Counted from the first letter of the stretch, positions 54,774 through 64,000 are shown. The stretch: 64,000 bases of DNA from Marinobacterium nitratireducens (GCF_014645375.1 NZ_BMLT01000004.1:306734-370733); one strand, 5' to 3'. Program-made: numbers and translations. The notes: generated by a model from the sequence alone, not told the origin.

Positions 54774-55988
54774 ATGAAGCAGACCCTCCGATACAAGATC
54801 ATTCTGACCGCCGGCCTTTCGACCTTCCTGCTGATGAGCCTTTACTGGCTGGCAGGCTGGCACCTGATCGAAAGCATCGAGCACCAGAGCCGGCAACAGT
54901 TCGTCGACTATATCGGCTCCCGCGTCGATCAGGCCCTGGCCGGCAAAGTACCCGCTCAGGCACTGGAACTGTTCGACATGATGACGTTGTACCGGGAAAA
55001 TGACGACGTCCCGGTTGCCTGGCGCGCCTTAACGCCACCGGCAACCGAGGCGCTGCCGAACGAGGATCTGCTGGTCGTACGGCGGCACCCGCAAACAGGT
55101 CAGCCCTACTATCTGGTCATGCACAACGTCGAAGAGGTCCTGGAAAGCGGCAAGCAGGAGGAAGCGGAAATACTGCTGGTACTCGGCGGCATCGCGCTGA
55201 TCACGTTCGGCGCCATGGGCCTGACGCTGTTGATTACCTGGCAGCTGACACAGCCGATCCGGCAGCTGACCCGGCAGCTGGAGCATATAGACCCGGCTCG
55301 GCCGGTGCTCGAGCCGCTGGAACGCAATGACGAAATCGGATTCATGAGTCGCCAGTTCGCATCGCTGCTGCAACGCACCGCGGCATTCATCAACCGCGAG
55401 CGCAACTTCACCCGGTTCGCCAGCCACGAGCTGCGATCGCCGATCATGGTGGTGCGCAGTTCCCTCGACCTGCTGCGCGAGACAGTACCGCCGTCCGAGA
55501 TCAATTCAAGAGCACTGAAGCGCATCGACGACGCCAGTAGCCGCATGATCAAGCTGATCGAGGCGTTTCTCTGGCTCGGCCGGGAAACCAAACCGGCGCC
55601 CGAAGGCTGCGTCGACCGGACGGGGCTGGAACACATTCTGGAGGAGCTCTTCGCCAGCCACCCGGCACTCCAGAGCAGGCAACTGGAAGTCACGCTTGAC
55701 GACTGTCACTGGCAGGTCCACCCCTTCGTGCTGTCGGTGGTCATCGACAACCTGCTGCGCAACGCCCTGATCCACGGCGACGGCCATATCCGCATCGGCA
55801 ACGATACCGATACGCTGACCATCAGCAACGATATCGGCGACGGCGACCATGCCGATGCACAAAGCCACGGCTACGGCCTGCTCATCGCCAGCCAGCTATG
55901 CCAGGATGCCGGTATCGGGCTCGAGCTGACGCAGGAGCCCCGACGTTATAGCGCGCAGCTGCACTTCGCGGCTCAGGCCGGTCCCTGA
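54774..55988 (+). CDS. Sensor histidine kinase
   Basis: A 404-residue membrane sensor: two membrane helices (~8-28 and 132-155) enclosing a ~100-residue periplasmic domain, a HAMP segment (~156-205), a dimerisation helix with phosphoacceptor His218 (FTRFASHELRSPIMVVRSSL), and a catalytic domain with the N box VIDNLLRNALIHG. The G1 box is degenerate (SNDIGDGDH), yet GYGLLIASQLC is kept. Its 3' end overlaps the convergent eptA by 16 bp. Confidence 0.9.
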   Translation: MKQTLRYKIILTAGLSTFLLMSLYWLAGWHLIESIEHQSRQQFVDYIGSRVDQALAGKVPAQALELFDMMTLYRENDDVPVAWRALTPPATEALPNEDLLVVRRHPQTGQPYYLVMHNVEEVLESGKQEEAEILLVLGGIALITFGAMGLTLLITWQLTQPIRQLTRQLEHIDPARPVLEPLERNDEIGFMSRQFASLLQRTAAFINRERNFTRFASHELRSPIMVVRSSLDLLRETVPPSEINSRALKRIDDASSRMIKLIEAFLWLGRETKPAPEGCVDRTGLEHILEELFASHPALQSRQLEVTLDDCHWQVHPFVLSVVIDNLLRNALIHGDGHIRIGNDTDTLTISNDIGDGDHADAQSHGYGLLIASQLCQDAGIGLELTQEPRRYSAQLHFAAQAGP

Positions 55989-57670
55989 GCCTGGTGCTGC
56001 TCCTCGCCGGCAAGCGCCGAGCCGCCTTGCCGGCAACCGCGAAATATATCCAGTGACGCGTCGTACACCGTCGTCCTGACGTTCATCAGCCCCAGCACCG
56101 AGTGCGCCAGGTTGTCATGACTCAGGCTCTGCTCCCGTTCGGCACCGAGGCATTCGGTATCGATGCCGTCGCTGCCGGCCAGACCGCTGGACAGCCACAC
56201 CACGAAGGGTATGTGGGTCTGCTCGGAGGGCGCCAGCACGTAGGGCATGCCGTGCAGGTAGATGTTGCCCTCCCCCAGCGATTCGCCATGATCCGACATG
56301 TACAGCATGGCGCTGTCGAAGCGATCCTGACGCGCCTTGAGGAAGCCGATCACCTGACCCAGAAAATGATCCGTGTACAGGATGGTGTTGTCGTAGGCAT
56401 TGCGGATCGCCTGCTCGCTGCAGGCCTGCAACTGGTTGCTGTCGCATACCGGCGTGAAGCGCTGGAACGACTGCGGGTAGCGCAGGTAGTAGGCCGGACC
56501 GTGGCTGCCCTTCTGGTGCAGCACCACCACCTTGTCGCCGCTGCCGGACTGCAGATAGTCATCCAGCGCCGTCAGCAGGGTTTCGTCGTAGCATTCATCC
56601 TCGCCACAGAACTGTGCCGAGTCGAACAGGCTGGCAGGTTGCTGATCGACCCGGTCACATACACCCTTGCAACCGGAGTTGTTGTCGCGCCAGAGGACGT
56701 CCACGCCGGCGTGCTGCAGCACGTCCAGCACGTTTTCGCGATGGCTTTCCTCTTCCCGGCTGTAGTCATGGCGACCGTTGAGCGAGAACATGCATGGCAG
56801 CGACTCGGCGGTACTGGTACCGCAGGAACTGGCCTGGTCGAAATAGATGACCGCCTCCTGGCTCAGGCGCGGGTTGGTATCGCGCCCGTAACCATTGAGG
56901 GAAAAATTATCGGCCCGCGCCGTTTCACCCACCACCACCACCAGCAGCCGGGGGTGTTTGGCAGCGGCGCCAGCATCGACGATATGGGCGTCCTCGCCCA
57001 GGCGTTGCAGCGGTTTGGAACTGGCGTCGTAGGCGCCGGCCAGATAGCGGCTGCCGTAGTAGAGATAGTTCGACGGCACGGCCAGGTTGCGGATCTGGCG
57101 GTTATTGCGAAACAGCGACGAATAATCCTTGAACAGTACGGCGGCGTTGAGGCCCACCACCACCATGCACATCAACACCGATGCCAGCGCCGCCTGGAAC
57201 TCGCGCCCCGGCCCGCGCCGACGCACCCGTAGCGCCAGCACCAGCAGAGACGGCAGCAAGCCGTACAGCGTCAGGTGCCACAACAACGGCAGACTGAACA
57301 GCTCGCCGGCTTCGGCGACATCGGTCTCGAACAGGTTCTGCACCATGGTCTTGTCGATGACGATGCCGTAGGCATCCATGAACCAGGACACCATGGCGGC
57401 ACTGAAGAACAGCAGTATCGCCAGCGGCTTGAGAATGATGCGAAACCCGACCAGGGTCAGGAACAACAGATAGAGCGCGACCATCAGGGTGAAAAAGGCC
57501 CCGACGAACAGCAGGTGCGACAACGGGCCATTCGAAGGCTGGCTCGATACCAGCTGCCACAGCGGCCCGTTGTAGAAAAGCACCAGCAGCGACACGATCA
57601 GCAGACGAAACTGGCTGGTCGAGAGAGTTGGACGCAGACGTTGCCAGCCTGCAGACAGAGCGAGGGTCAT
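55973..57670 (-). CDS. eptA: Lipid A phosphoethanolamine transferase
   Basis: A 565-residue enzyme with five N-terminal membrane helices and a periplasmic domain. It transfers phosphoethanolamine from phosphatidylethanolamine to lipid A, lowering negative charge and polymyxin binding. The catalytic Thr285 is in SSCGTSTAESLPCMFSLN; VVVVGETARADNFSLNGYGR, DNTILYTDHFLGQVI and MSDHGESLGE give the metal ligands. Disulfide-forming Cys residues are present as in the EptA/MCR family. It is convergent with the sensor kinase, whose regulator is the natural candidate controller. Confidence 0.93.
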   Translation of the reverse strand: MTLALSAGWQRLRPTLSTSQFRLLIVSLLVLFYNGPLWQLVSSQPSNGPLSHLLFVGAFFTLMVALYLLFLTLVGFRIILKPLAILLFFSAAMVSWFMDAYGIVIDKTMVQNLFETDVAEAGELFSLPLLWHLTLYGLLPSLLVLALRVRRRGPGREFQAALASVLMCMVVVGLNAAVLFKDYSSLFRNNRQIRNLAVPSNYLYYGSRYLAGAYDASSKPLQRLGEDAHIVDAGAAAKHPRLLVVVVGETARADNFSLNGYGRDTNPRLSQEAVIYFDQASSCGTSTAESLPCMFSLNGRHDYSREEESHRENVLDVLQHAGVDVLWRDNNSGCKGVCDRVDQQPASLFDSAQFCGEDECYDETLLTALDDYLQSGSGDKVVVLHQKGSHGPAYYLRYPQSFQRFTPVCDSNQLQACSEQAIRNAYDNTILYTDHFLGQVIGFLKARQDRFDSAMLYMSDHGESLGEGNIYLHGMPYVLAPSEQTHIPFVVWLSSGLAGSDGIDTECLGAEREQSLSHDNLAHSVLGLMNVRTTVYDASLDIFRGCRQGGSALAGEEQHQAQGPA

Positions 57671-57756
57671 GGAGCAAGATTCCTGCTACGGATTTTATTG
57701 CCCTTACCCTAACGGTACCTGCGTGAGAACAACGTGAAGTCGCACAGGTGAGCCGG

Positions 57757-58977
57757 TCAGGTCGGCTGACCCGGCGCGTCCTCCGGAGCCGGCCACTGGG
57801 TCAGCGCCACCACCAGCAGCATGGCAAAAAGCACCACCGGCAGCATCAGCCAGTTCATGTTCAGCCAGCCAACGGTCGCTTCCAGCCAGCCCGCGAGCAG
57901 CGCCGACAGGCTGACGCAGCTGAAAACCAGAAACTCGTTGGCTGCCTGGGTGCGCGCCTTTTCCTCGGGCCGGTAGGCCCGGGTCAGATAGGAGGTGGCG
58001 CTGACGAACATGAAACACCAGCCGATCCCCAGCAGCACCAGCGCCAGCCAGAAATGCCACTCGCTCTGTCCCTGCAGGTTGACGAAGATGCACAGCAGCA
58101 TCAGCGCGCCACCGGCCAGCATTATGGGCGGCGCGCCGAAGCGGTCCACCAGCCGGCCGGTGAAGAACGCCGGTACGAACATCCCCAGTACATGCCACTG
58201 GATCACGTGCGCGGCGTCGTCGAAAGCGAAACCGCAGCGGTCCATCGCCAGCGGCGTGGCCGTCATCAGCAGGTTCATCACGGTATAGCTGGTGACCCCT
58301 GCGACTACCGAGATCAGGAATACGGGCTGCAGGGCAATATGACGCAACGAACGTCCGCGATCAGCGCTCAGGTGCGATGCCGGCTGCGGCAGGCGCACCC
58401 GGCTCAGCAGCACCAGCGCCAGTCCGTACAGACCGAGCAATCCCACGAAGGCGCCGCTGAAGGGCGTCGAGCCGACCCAGCCGCGGCTGAAGATGGCGAG
58501 ATTGGGGCCCAGCACCGCGGCTATGACACCACCGGCCATCACCAGCGATATGGCATGGCTATGCTGCCCCTCGGGCGCGGCTTCGACCGCCGCGAAGCGG
58601 TACAGCATGCCAAAGCCGATACCGATACCGAGCAGAAAGGTGCCGGTGCAAAACAGCGTAAAATGCGACCACTCAAGCGCCGCGATACAGCAGAGGGCGC
58701 CGCCAAGCCCGACCAGGTTGCCGAGCACGAAACCGTTGCGGCGACCGATGCGCTGCATGATCAGCGATGCCGGTATGGTCGCGGTCATCAGGCCGAGAAA
58801 CTGCAGCGCCATCGGCAGCGTGATCAATGCCACCGACGGCGCCAGTTCGCGGCCGATCAGCGCATTGACCGATACCAGCAGGATAGTACCGGTATTGAGC
58901 AGCGCCTGGCACAGCGACAGCAGCACCACGTTGCGGTTGAAGGCGCTGACAGGGAGATCGGTTGTTGGGGCTTTCAT
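57757..58977 (-). CDS. MFS transporter
   Basis: A 406-residue integral membrane protein with about 12 helices. MFS signature segments are visible: RIGRRNGFVLGNLVGLGGAL between helices 2 and 3 and FFTGRLVDRFGAPPIMLAGG in the second half. Substrate unknown; nothing nearby suggests one. It is divergent from the following gene. Confidence 0.88.
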   Translation of the reverse strand: MKAPTTDLPVSAFNRNVVLLSLCQALLNTGTILLVSVNALIGRELAPSVALITLPMALQFLGLMTATIPASLIMQRIGRRNGFVLGNLVGLGGALCCIAALEWSHFTLFCTGTFLLGIGIGFGMLYRFAAVEAAPEGQHSHAISLVMAGGVIAAVLGPNLAIFSRGWVGSTPFSGAFVGLLGLYGLALVLLSRVRLPQPASHLSADRGRSLRHIALQPVFLISVVAGVTSYTVMNLLMTATPLAMDRCGFAFDDAAHVIQWHVLGMFVPAFFTGRLVDRFGAPPIMLAGGALMLLCIFVNLQGQSEWHFWLALVLLGIGWCFMFVSATSYLTRAYRPEEKARTQAANEFLVFSCVSLSALLAGWLEATVGWLNMNWLMLPVVLFAMLLVVALTQWPAPEDAPGQPT

Positions 58978-58994
58978 GGTGACAAGTGATACAG

Positions 58995-59169
58995 GGTCAG
59001 TGGTGAGTGGTCGGCGCGATTCGCTGCGCTCATGGCGCCCTACGGGTCACTATGCAGCCCGCCGGGAATCCGCGCAACAGCGTTATGGCGCTATTCCCGG
59101 ATATCGCAGAGGTACGGCCATTACCGACTCGCCACATGCCCCTTACCTCTTACCACTCACTATTTGCCA
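58995..59169. repeat. Intergenic element with inverted heptamer arrays at both ends
   Basis: The left end has GGTCAGT, GGTGAGT, GGTCGGC (58995-59015); the right end has CTTACCT, CTTACCA, CTCACTA, TTTGCCA (59142-59169), which run as the inverse of the left ones. Between them lies a REP-like palindrome (GGCGCGATTCGC...GCGCTCATGGCGCC, 59012-59044). It fills the space between two divergent genes. Confidence 0.55.
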
Positions 59170-59201
59170 TTTATCCACCGCTCTCCATACTTGAAGGTGA
59201 C

Positions 59202-60005
59202 ATGACCACCATCGATCCCAAAGGCGCTCCTCTGTTTCACCCCCACTCGCCGGGGCAGGTGCGCCTGCTCTCGCTCAACATCCAGGTGGGTTTGCAGACC
59301 TCGAGCTACATGCACTACGTTACCCGGGCCTGGAAACACCTGGTGCCGACCCGCGGGGCACGGGACAATCTCGACCGGATCGCGGAACTGGCCTCCCACT
59401 TCGATATCGTGGCATTGCAGGAATGCGACGCCGGCAGCCTGCGTACCCGACGTCTGAACCAGGTGGCGCACCTGGCCGAACGCGCCGGGCTGCCGCACTG
59501 GGAAGCCTCGGTCACGCGGGACCTGGCGCCCTTCGCCAGACATTGCATCGGTTGCCTGTCACGCTGGCCACTGCGGCAGGTGCGCTCCCATACCCTGCCC
59601 GGCCGGGTACCCGGCCGCGGTGCACTGGAAGTGGAGATACGGCCACCGGGATACGAGCCGTTGCGCCTGATCATCGCCCACCTGGCGCTGAGCCGACAGG
59701 CGCGCGCCCGCCAGTTGCATTTCCTCGCCGAGCTGGTCGATGACCGCACCGACACCCTGGTCGTCGGCGATTTCAACTGCGACCTGCCGGAACTGAACAA
59801 CCACCGGGGGCTGCAGCAGGCGAGTCTGGCGGCGCTGCATGGCGACTCGACCTTTCCAAGCTGGCGCCCGAAGCGCGCCATCGACCATATCCTGGCGACG
59901 CCGACCGTCGAGGTACTGGATGCGCGGGCGCTGGACACACGGATCTCGGACCACCTGCCGGTTGCCACCCAGATCCGCCTGAAACTGGAAAGCCGGGACA
60001 GCTGA
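59202..60005 (+). CDS. Endonuclease/exonuclease/phosphatase (EEP) family protein
   Basis: A 267-residue protein with EEP-fold motifs: LSLNIQVG, the metal Glu segment VALQECDAG, HLALSRQARARQLHFLAELV, VVGDFNCDLPELNN and RISDHLPVATQIRL (catalytic Asp-His). No signal peptide, so cytosolic. Substrates in this fold range from DNA to phospholipids and phosphoinositides, so only the chemistry is inferred. The ATG at 59202 follows AAGGTG; upstream sequence is repeats and is not coding. Confidence 0.82.
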   Translation: MTTIDPKGAPLFHPHSPGQVRLLSLNIQVGLQTSSYMHYVTRAWKHLVPTRGARDNLDRIAELASHFDIVALQECDAGSLRTRRLNQVAHLAERAGLPHWEASVTRDLAPFARHCIGCLSRWPLRQVRSHTLPGRVPGRGALEVEIRPPGYEPLRLIIAHLALSRQARARQLHFLAELVDDRTDTLVVGDFNCDLPELNNHRGLQQASLAALHGDSTFPSWRPKRAIDHILATPTVEVLDARALDTRISDHLPVATQIRLKLESRDS

Positions 60006-60053
60006 ACTCCGGCCTTGCGCGGTTGAGCCTGTCCGGCCTCCCGCGCGCCGCCT

Positions 60054-61532
60054 TCAGTTGCCGTGGATACGGGCCACCGCCCGGGTCCAGCCGGCGTAGA
60101 GACGATCGCGATCCGGTTTGTCCATTCTCGGCTCGAAACGCCGCTCCCGCTGCCAGAACGCTTCCAGCGTCGCGGTCGAGTCGTAGAGTCCTGACCTGAG
60201 CCCGGCCAGATAGGCGGCGCCGAGTGCAGTGGTCTCGATGATCGCGGGCCGGTCGACCGTCGCGCCGAGAATATCGGCGAGAAACTGCAGCAGCCAGTTG
60301 TTGGCCACCATGCCGCCGTCGACCCGCAAAGCGACCGGGCGCTCACCGTCGCTCTCCATGGCCTTTTGCAGATCCTTGGTCTGATAGCACACCGACTGCA
60401 GGCCGGCGGTGACGATTTCGCCGATGCCGGTGTCCCGTGTCAGACCGAAGATCGCGCCGCGGGCGTCGGGATCCCAGTAAGGCGCCCCGAGCCCGGTAAA
60501 GGCCGGCACCAGATAAACCCCGTGATCCGGCGCCGTGCGCTGCGCCAGGGGCTCGCTTTCCCCCGCCGCGGCAATCAGGTGCAGGCCGTCGCGCAGCCAC
60601 TGGATGGCCGCCCCGGCAACGAAAATGCTGCCCTCGAGCGCGTAGGTCACTTCGCCGTCGAGGCGATAGGCGACGGTGGTCAGCAGGCGGTGCTGCGACT
60701 GCAGCGCCCGTTTGCCGGTATTGAGCATAAGGAAACAGCCGGTGCCATAGGTGCTTTTGGCCATGCCCTCGTGAAAGCAGGCCTGACCGAACAGTGCCGC
60801 CTGCTGGTCGCCGGCGATACCGCAGACCGGGATCGCCGCGCCCAGCAAGTCCCGCCTGGTGGCGCCGAAGTCCGCGGCCGAGTCCATCACCTGCGGCAGC
60901 ATCGAGGCGGGAATGTCGAACAGCGCCAGCAGTTCGGGATCCCAGCATTGTTCATGAATATCGAACAGCAGCGTACGCGAGGCGTTGGTGGCATCGGTGC
61001 GGTGCTCGCGTCCCCCGGTCAGCTGCCACAGCAGGAAGCTGTCGACGGTGCCGAACGCCAGCTCGCCCCGCTCGGCTCGCGCACGCGCATCCGGCACCTC
61101 GTCCAGGATCCAGCGGATCTTGGTGGCGGAAAAGTAGGGATCGATGAGCAGCCCCGTCCTGGCGCTGATCATGTCTTCCAGTCCCCGCTCCCTGAGCGAC
61201 TGGCAGAAAGCGGCGGTGCGACGGTCCTGCCAGACGATCGCCGGATATACCGGCTCGCCGGATGCCCGGTCCCAGACCAGCGTGGTTTCGCGCTGGTTGG
61301 TAATGCCGAGCGCCGCAATATCCGACGGCGCGAGCCCGGCATCACTGATCGCACGGCGACAGACCGAGAGCACCCCCTGCCAGATCTCCGCGGGGTCGTG
61401 CTCGACCCAGCCATCGCGGGGAAAGTGCTGGCGAAAATCCTGCTGCGCCGACGCCAGTTGCCGGCCATCCGCGGAGAACAGCATGGCCCTGGAACTGGTG
61501 GTTCCCTGATCGATCGCAAGTATTGCCCGCAT
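60054..61532 (-). CDS. glpK: Glycerol kinase
   Basis: A 492-residue FGGY-family kinase. [51 protein letters not shown] and [20 protein letters not shown] are all diagnostic. It phosphorylates glycerol to glycerol 3-phosphate, the substrate of the divergent glpD. No glycerol facilitator gene is adjacent. Confidence 0.96.
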   Translation of the reverse strand: MRAILAIDQGTTSSRAMLFSADGRQLASAQQDFRQHFPRDGWVEHDPAEIWQGVLSVCRRAISDAGLAPSDIAALGITNQRETTLVWDRASGEPVYPAIVWQDRRTAAFCQSLRERGLEDMISARTGLLIDPYFSATKIRWILDEVPDARARAERGELAFGTVDSFLLWQLTGGREHRTDATNASRTLLFDIHEQCWDPELLALFDIPASMLPQVMDSAADFGATRRDLLGAAIPVCGIAGDQQAALFGQACFHEGMAKSTYGTGCFLMLNTGKRALQSQHRLLTTVAYRLDGEVTYALEGSIFVAGAAIQWLRDGLHLIAAAGESEPLAQRTAPDHGVYLVPAFTGLGAPYWDPDARGAIFGLTRDTGIGEIVTAGLQSVCYQTKDLQKAMESDGERPVALRVDGGMVANNWLLQFLADILGATVDRPAIIETTALGAAYLAGLRSGLYDSTATLEAFWQRERRFEPRMDKPDRDRLYAGWTRAVARIHGN

Positions 61533-61605
61533 CCGAAACGCCCCCGGCCGTCAGTGGTGGAATACGAATACTATAGTAAGGGGCGATGCATGAGGTGGAC
61601 GGAGC
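61533..61605. promoter_or_regulatory. glpK/glpD divergent promoter region
   Basis: Only 73 bp separate the starts. GAATACGAATAC (61560-61571) resembles a GlpR-type half-site pair (TTCGTAT complement), overlapping a TATAGT -10-like hexamer for glpD. Assignment by eye only. Confidence 0.4.
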
Positions 61606-63102
61606 ATGCCGGCAGCAGCGGATATTCAGGATCTGATCGTCATCGGCGGCGGCATCAATGGCGTCGGCATCGCGCTGGACGCGGCCGGTCGCGGACTGAG
61701 CGTGCTGCTGTGCGAGAGCGGCGACCTCGGCGGCGCCACTTCATCACGCAGCAGCAAGCTGGCCCACGGCGGTCTGCGCTATCTCGAGCAGGGCGCCTTC
61801 CGGCTGGTGCGCGAAGCCCTCGACGAGCGCGAGATCCTGCTGCGCAATGCGCCCCATATCAGCCATCCGCTGCGCTTTCGCCTGCCGCTGAATCCGAACC
61901 TGCGTCCGGCCTGGCAGGTCCGCGCCGGACTCTTTCTCTACGACCACCTGGCCCGGCGCCACAGCTTGCCGCCGTCCCACGCCGTGCGCTTCGGGCCCGA
62001 TGACCCGCTCAGCCCGGACTTCGTGCGCGGCTTCGAATACTCCGACGGCTGGATCGACGACGCCCGCCTGGTGGTGCTGGTCGCGATGGCCGCTCGTGAG
62101 CGCAGCGCCGAGATCCTGCCACGCACAGGCTGTGTGGCGGCCCGTCGCGAGGACGGCATCTGGCGTTTGACGCTGGAGCGCAGCGGGCGGCGTTTCGAGC
62201 ACCGCGCCCGGGCGCTGGTGAACGCCACCGGCCCCTGGGCAAGCCGGCTGTTTGCCGACGTGCTTGGCCGGTCAGCGCCACAGCAGCTGCGACTGGTCAA
62301 GGGCAGCCATATCGTCGTGCCGCGTATTTACAGCGGTAGCGAGGCCTACATTCTGCAACACCAGGACGGGCGCATCGTCTTCGTCATTCCCTATGAGGAG
62401 CGTTACTCGCTGATTGGCACCACCGACGTCGACTATCACGGCGACCCGGCGCACGCGGAGATCTCGGCGGCGGAGATCGATTACCTGCTCAACGTCGTCA
62501 ACCGCCACTTCCGCCGCCAGACGCAGGCGGAGGATCTGGTGTGGCACTATGCCGGCGTCAGAGCACTGGCATCGCAGGGCAGCGGCAGCGCCCAGCGGGC
62601 ATCCCGGGACTACAGTCTGGAACTCGATGCACCGCAAGGCGATGCACCACTGCTGTCGGTGTTCGGCGGCAAGCTCACGACCTATCGACGCCTGGCGGAA
62701 ACGGCCTGCAACCGCCTAGCCCCCTTTTTCCCGGCGGCAGGTTCCGCCTGGACCCGTGACGCCCCTCTGCCCGGGGGCGATATGGACGATCCGGCGACGC
62801 TGGCGCAGTCGCTGCTCCGGGACTGCCGCTGGCTGCCCCCCAGGCTGGCGGACCGCTTCGCGCACAGCTACGGCACGCTGAGCTGGCGGATACTCGAGGG
62901 CTGCAACAGCATCGGCGATCTCGGCGCTCACCTCGGCGCGGATCTTTATGCCAGGGAAGCACACTATCTCGTTCGGCACGAGTGGGCGCAAAGCACCGAG
63001 GACATCCTGTGGCGCCGCAGCAAACTCGGTCTGCGTTTCGCACCCGCCGATGTCGCGCGACTCGAGTCCTGGCTCCTTGATGCCTTGGCCGGCGAGACTT
63101 GA
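61606..63102 (+). CDS. glpD: Glycerol-3-phosphate dehydrogenase, quinone-linked
   Basis: A 498-residue FAD enzyme. The FAD motif LIVIGGGINGVGIALDAAGRG, SSRSSKLAHGGLRYLEQGAF and ATGPWASRLFADVLG are typical of GlpD, as are LSVFGGKLTTYRRLAE and the C-terminal helical domain (ARLESWLLDAL). It oxidises glycerol 3-phosphate to dihydroxyacetone phosphate and reduces quinone at the membrane. Divergent from glpK. Confidence 0.95.
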   Translation: MPAAADIQDLIVIGGGINGVGIALDAAGRGLSVLLCESGDLGGATSSRSSKLAHGGLRYLEQGAFRLVREALDEREILLRNAPHISHPLRFRLPLNPNLRPAWQVRAGLFLYDHLARRHSLPPSHAVRFGPDDPLSPDFVRGFEYSDGWIDDARLVVLVAMAARERSAEILPRTGCVAARREDGIWRLTLERSGRRFEHRARALVNATGPWASRLFADVLGRSAPQQLRLVKGSHIVVPRIYSGSEAYILQHQDGRIVFVIPYEERYSLIGTTDVDYHGDPAHAEISAAEIDYLLNVVNRHFRRQTQAEDLVWHYAGVRALASQGSGSAQRASRDYSLELDAPQGDAPLLSVFGGKLTTYRRLAETACNRLAPFFPAAGSAWTRDAPLPGGDMDDPATLAQSLLRDCRWLPPRLADRFAHSYGTLSWRILEGCNSIGDLGAHLGADLYAREAHYLVRHEWAQSTEDILWRRSKLGLRFAPADVARLESWLLDALAGET

Positions 63103-63155
63103 TTCTTGCCACCACCATCCCTATAAAGGGCGCAACCCTTCAGCCTGCCAATACC

Positions 63156-63986
63156 ATGGACACCCCGACCTCCATCGATAATGCCCGTTTTCGACACCTG
63201 CCGGATTTCGGCGGCCTCGACCTGCTGCACTACCGCTACAACGGTGCCGTCTACAGTCGTCACGTCCATGAGGGCTACGCTATCCATGTCATCGACAGCG
63301 GTGCCGAACGCTTCCACTGCATGGGCGCGAGCCACGTGGCCGGCCCCGACGATATCGTACTGGTGAATCCGGATACGGTACATGACGGTCAGGAGGCCGA
63401 TGCCGGTTGCCGCTACCGGGGATTTTATCCGTCGCCGGAGCTGATGATCAGTCTGGCCCAGTCCTTCGAGGGCAGCGGGCTGCCCTGGTTCGCCAGTCCG
63501 GTGATCCGTGATGTGCCGCTGGCACAGCGTCTGCGCCAGCTGATCGAGGTGCTTGAACGCAGCGACAACAGGCTGCTCTGCGACAGCGCCTGGCTCGGGG
63601 TCATGGGCGAACTGAACCGCCGTCATGGCCGCCAGCGGCTGACATCGGCGCCGCCCGGCAACGAGCGCGATGCCGTACGACGGGTACGGGAGTACCTCGA
63701 CGCATACAGCCACGAAAACCCGTCACTGGCCGACCTTGCGGCGCTGTGCGGCCTGAGCCCGCACTACCTGAACCGGCTGTTCCAGCGCGACGTCGGTCTG
63801 CCACCGCACGCCTACCTGGTTCAGCGCCGCCTGATCCAGGCCCGACGGCTGCTGCGCGCGGGACTCGCTCCGGCCGACGCGGCGCTGACCGCGGGATTCA
63901 GCGACCAGAGTCACCTCAACCGGCATTTCAAGCGCGCCCTTGGTATCACGCCGGGACAATACAGGAACGGTATCCTCAGGGGTTGA
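63156..63986 (+). CDS. AraC-family transcriptional regulator
   Basis: A 276-residue protein: an N-terminal cupin-like ligand domain (YSRHVHEGYAIHVIDSG, DIVLVNPDTVHDGQ) and a C-terminal AraC-type double helix-turn-helix (SLADLAALCGLSPHYLNRLF, ALTAGFSDQSHLNRHFKRAL, GITPGQYR). Located 53 bp after glpD in the same direction, so it may be co-transcribed or control the glp genes, though glp regulators are usually GlpR/DeoR type. Effector unknown. Confidence 0.88.
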   Translation: MDTPTSIDNARFRHLPDFGGLDLLHYRYNGAVYSRHVHEGYAIHVIDSGAERFHCMGASHVAGPDDIVLVNPDTVHDGQEADAGCRYRGFYPSPELMISLAQSFEGSGLPWFASPVIRDVPLAQRLRQLIEVLERSDNRLLCDSAWLGVMGELNRRHGRQRLTSAPPGNERDAVRRVREYLDAYSHENPSLADLAALCGLSPHYLNRLFQRDVGLPPHAYLVQRRLIQARRLLRAGLAPADAALTAGFSDQSHLNRHFKRALGITPGQYRNGILRG

Positions 63987-64000
63987 GACGCTGGTTGCAA

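Noticed and set aside
1..64000. rRNA, tRNA, insertion sequences and prophage genes
   Set aside because: I looked for characteristic sequences and proteins and found none; short or diverged tRNAs could still be missed by eye.

Overview
This 64-kb window is a high-GC, gene-dense bacterial chromosome segment. SpeD, DusA/TalB, RecC-RecB-RecD, PtsP, HrpA, PpnN, CobB, Mqo, PdxB and an Mla-type outer-membrane gene point to a gammaproteobacterium, probably of the Pseudomonadales/Oceanospirillales group. The block dusA - talB - STAS - PP2C regulator - mlaA resembles, from memory, the order around tal/vacJ in Pseudomonas. I see no rRNA, tRNA, prophage, insertion sequence or CRISPR array. This looks like core chromosome, with unusual material mostly in the intergenic DNA and in a few odd domain architectures.

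Layout. 0-3 kb: minus-strand operon pdxB - PilZ protein - ATP-NAD kinase-like gene. 3.2-4.0 kb: tiny WGR protein, then a gene-free stretch with a Fur-box promoter and a strong minus-strand terminator (candidate iron-regulated small RNA). 4.0-7.0 kb: speD, then a phosphoethanolamine-transferase-like membrane enzyme overlapping dgkA. 7.4-12.3 kb: dusA, talB, STAS/PP2C regulatory pair, mlaA. 12.5-18 kb: porin and hrpA. 18-23 kb: class II amidotransferase, bactofilin with M23 peptidase, ppnN, cobB. 23-29.3 kb: PIN-PhoH protein, mqo, yidD, and the 5-oxoprolinase genes pxpA-pxpB-pxpC. 29.5-34.7 kb: SLC5-STAC membrane protein, mscS, SH3 protein, nsrR-like regulator, grxC and a 42-residue membrane peptide. 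34.8-43.4 kb: recC-recB-recD. 43.5-50.3 kb: two small unknown genes, ndh, ptsP and a large fused FGase-like/DUF1704 protein. 50.4-50.9 kb: four tandem 110-bp repeats. 50.9-53.2 kb: degenerate class II amidotransferase homologue and an aldehyde dehydrogenase. 53.3-57.7 kb: PAP2 phosphatase, two-component system and convergent eptA. 57.7-64 kb: MFS transporter, EEP-family hydrolase, glpK/glpD divergent pair and an AraC-type regulator.

How the genes fit together. Two loci handle envelope phosphoethanolamine: a transferase coupled to DgkA, which would recycle the diacylglycerol by-product, and EptA beside a sensor/regulator pair and a PAP2 phosphatase. MscS, MlaA, the porin and bactofilin/M23 also concern the envelope. 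Mqo, NDH-2, GlpD and GlpK feed electrons and carbon into quinone-linked respiration. RecBCD handles DNA breaks.

The points most worth checking are: the putative Fur-controlled RNA; the catalytically altered class II amidotransferase homologue; the kinase-less SLC5-STAC protein; the fused DUF1704 protein with its HExxxH motif; the 110-bp tandem array built round a REP-like palindrome; and heptanucleotide repeats that abut the stop codons of several unrelated genes. All calls come from reading the sequence; no database search was run.
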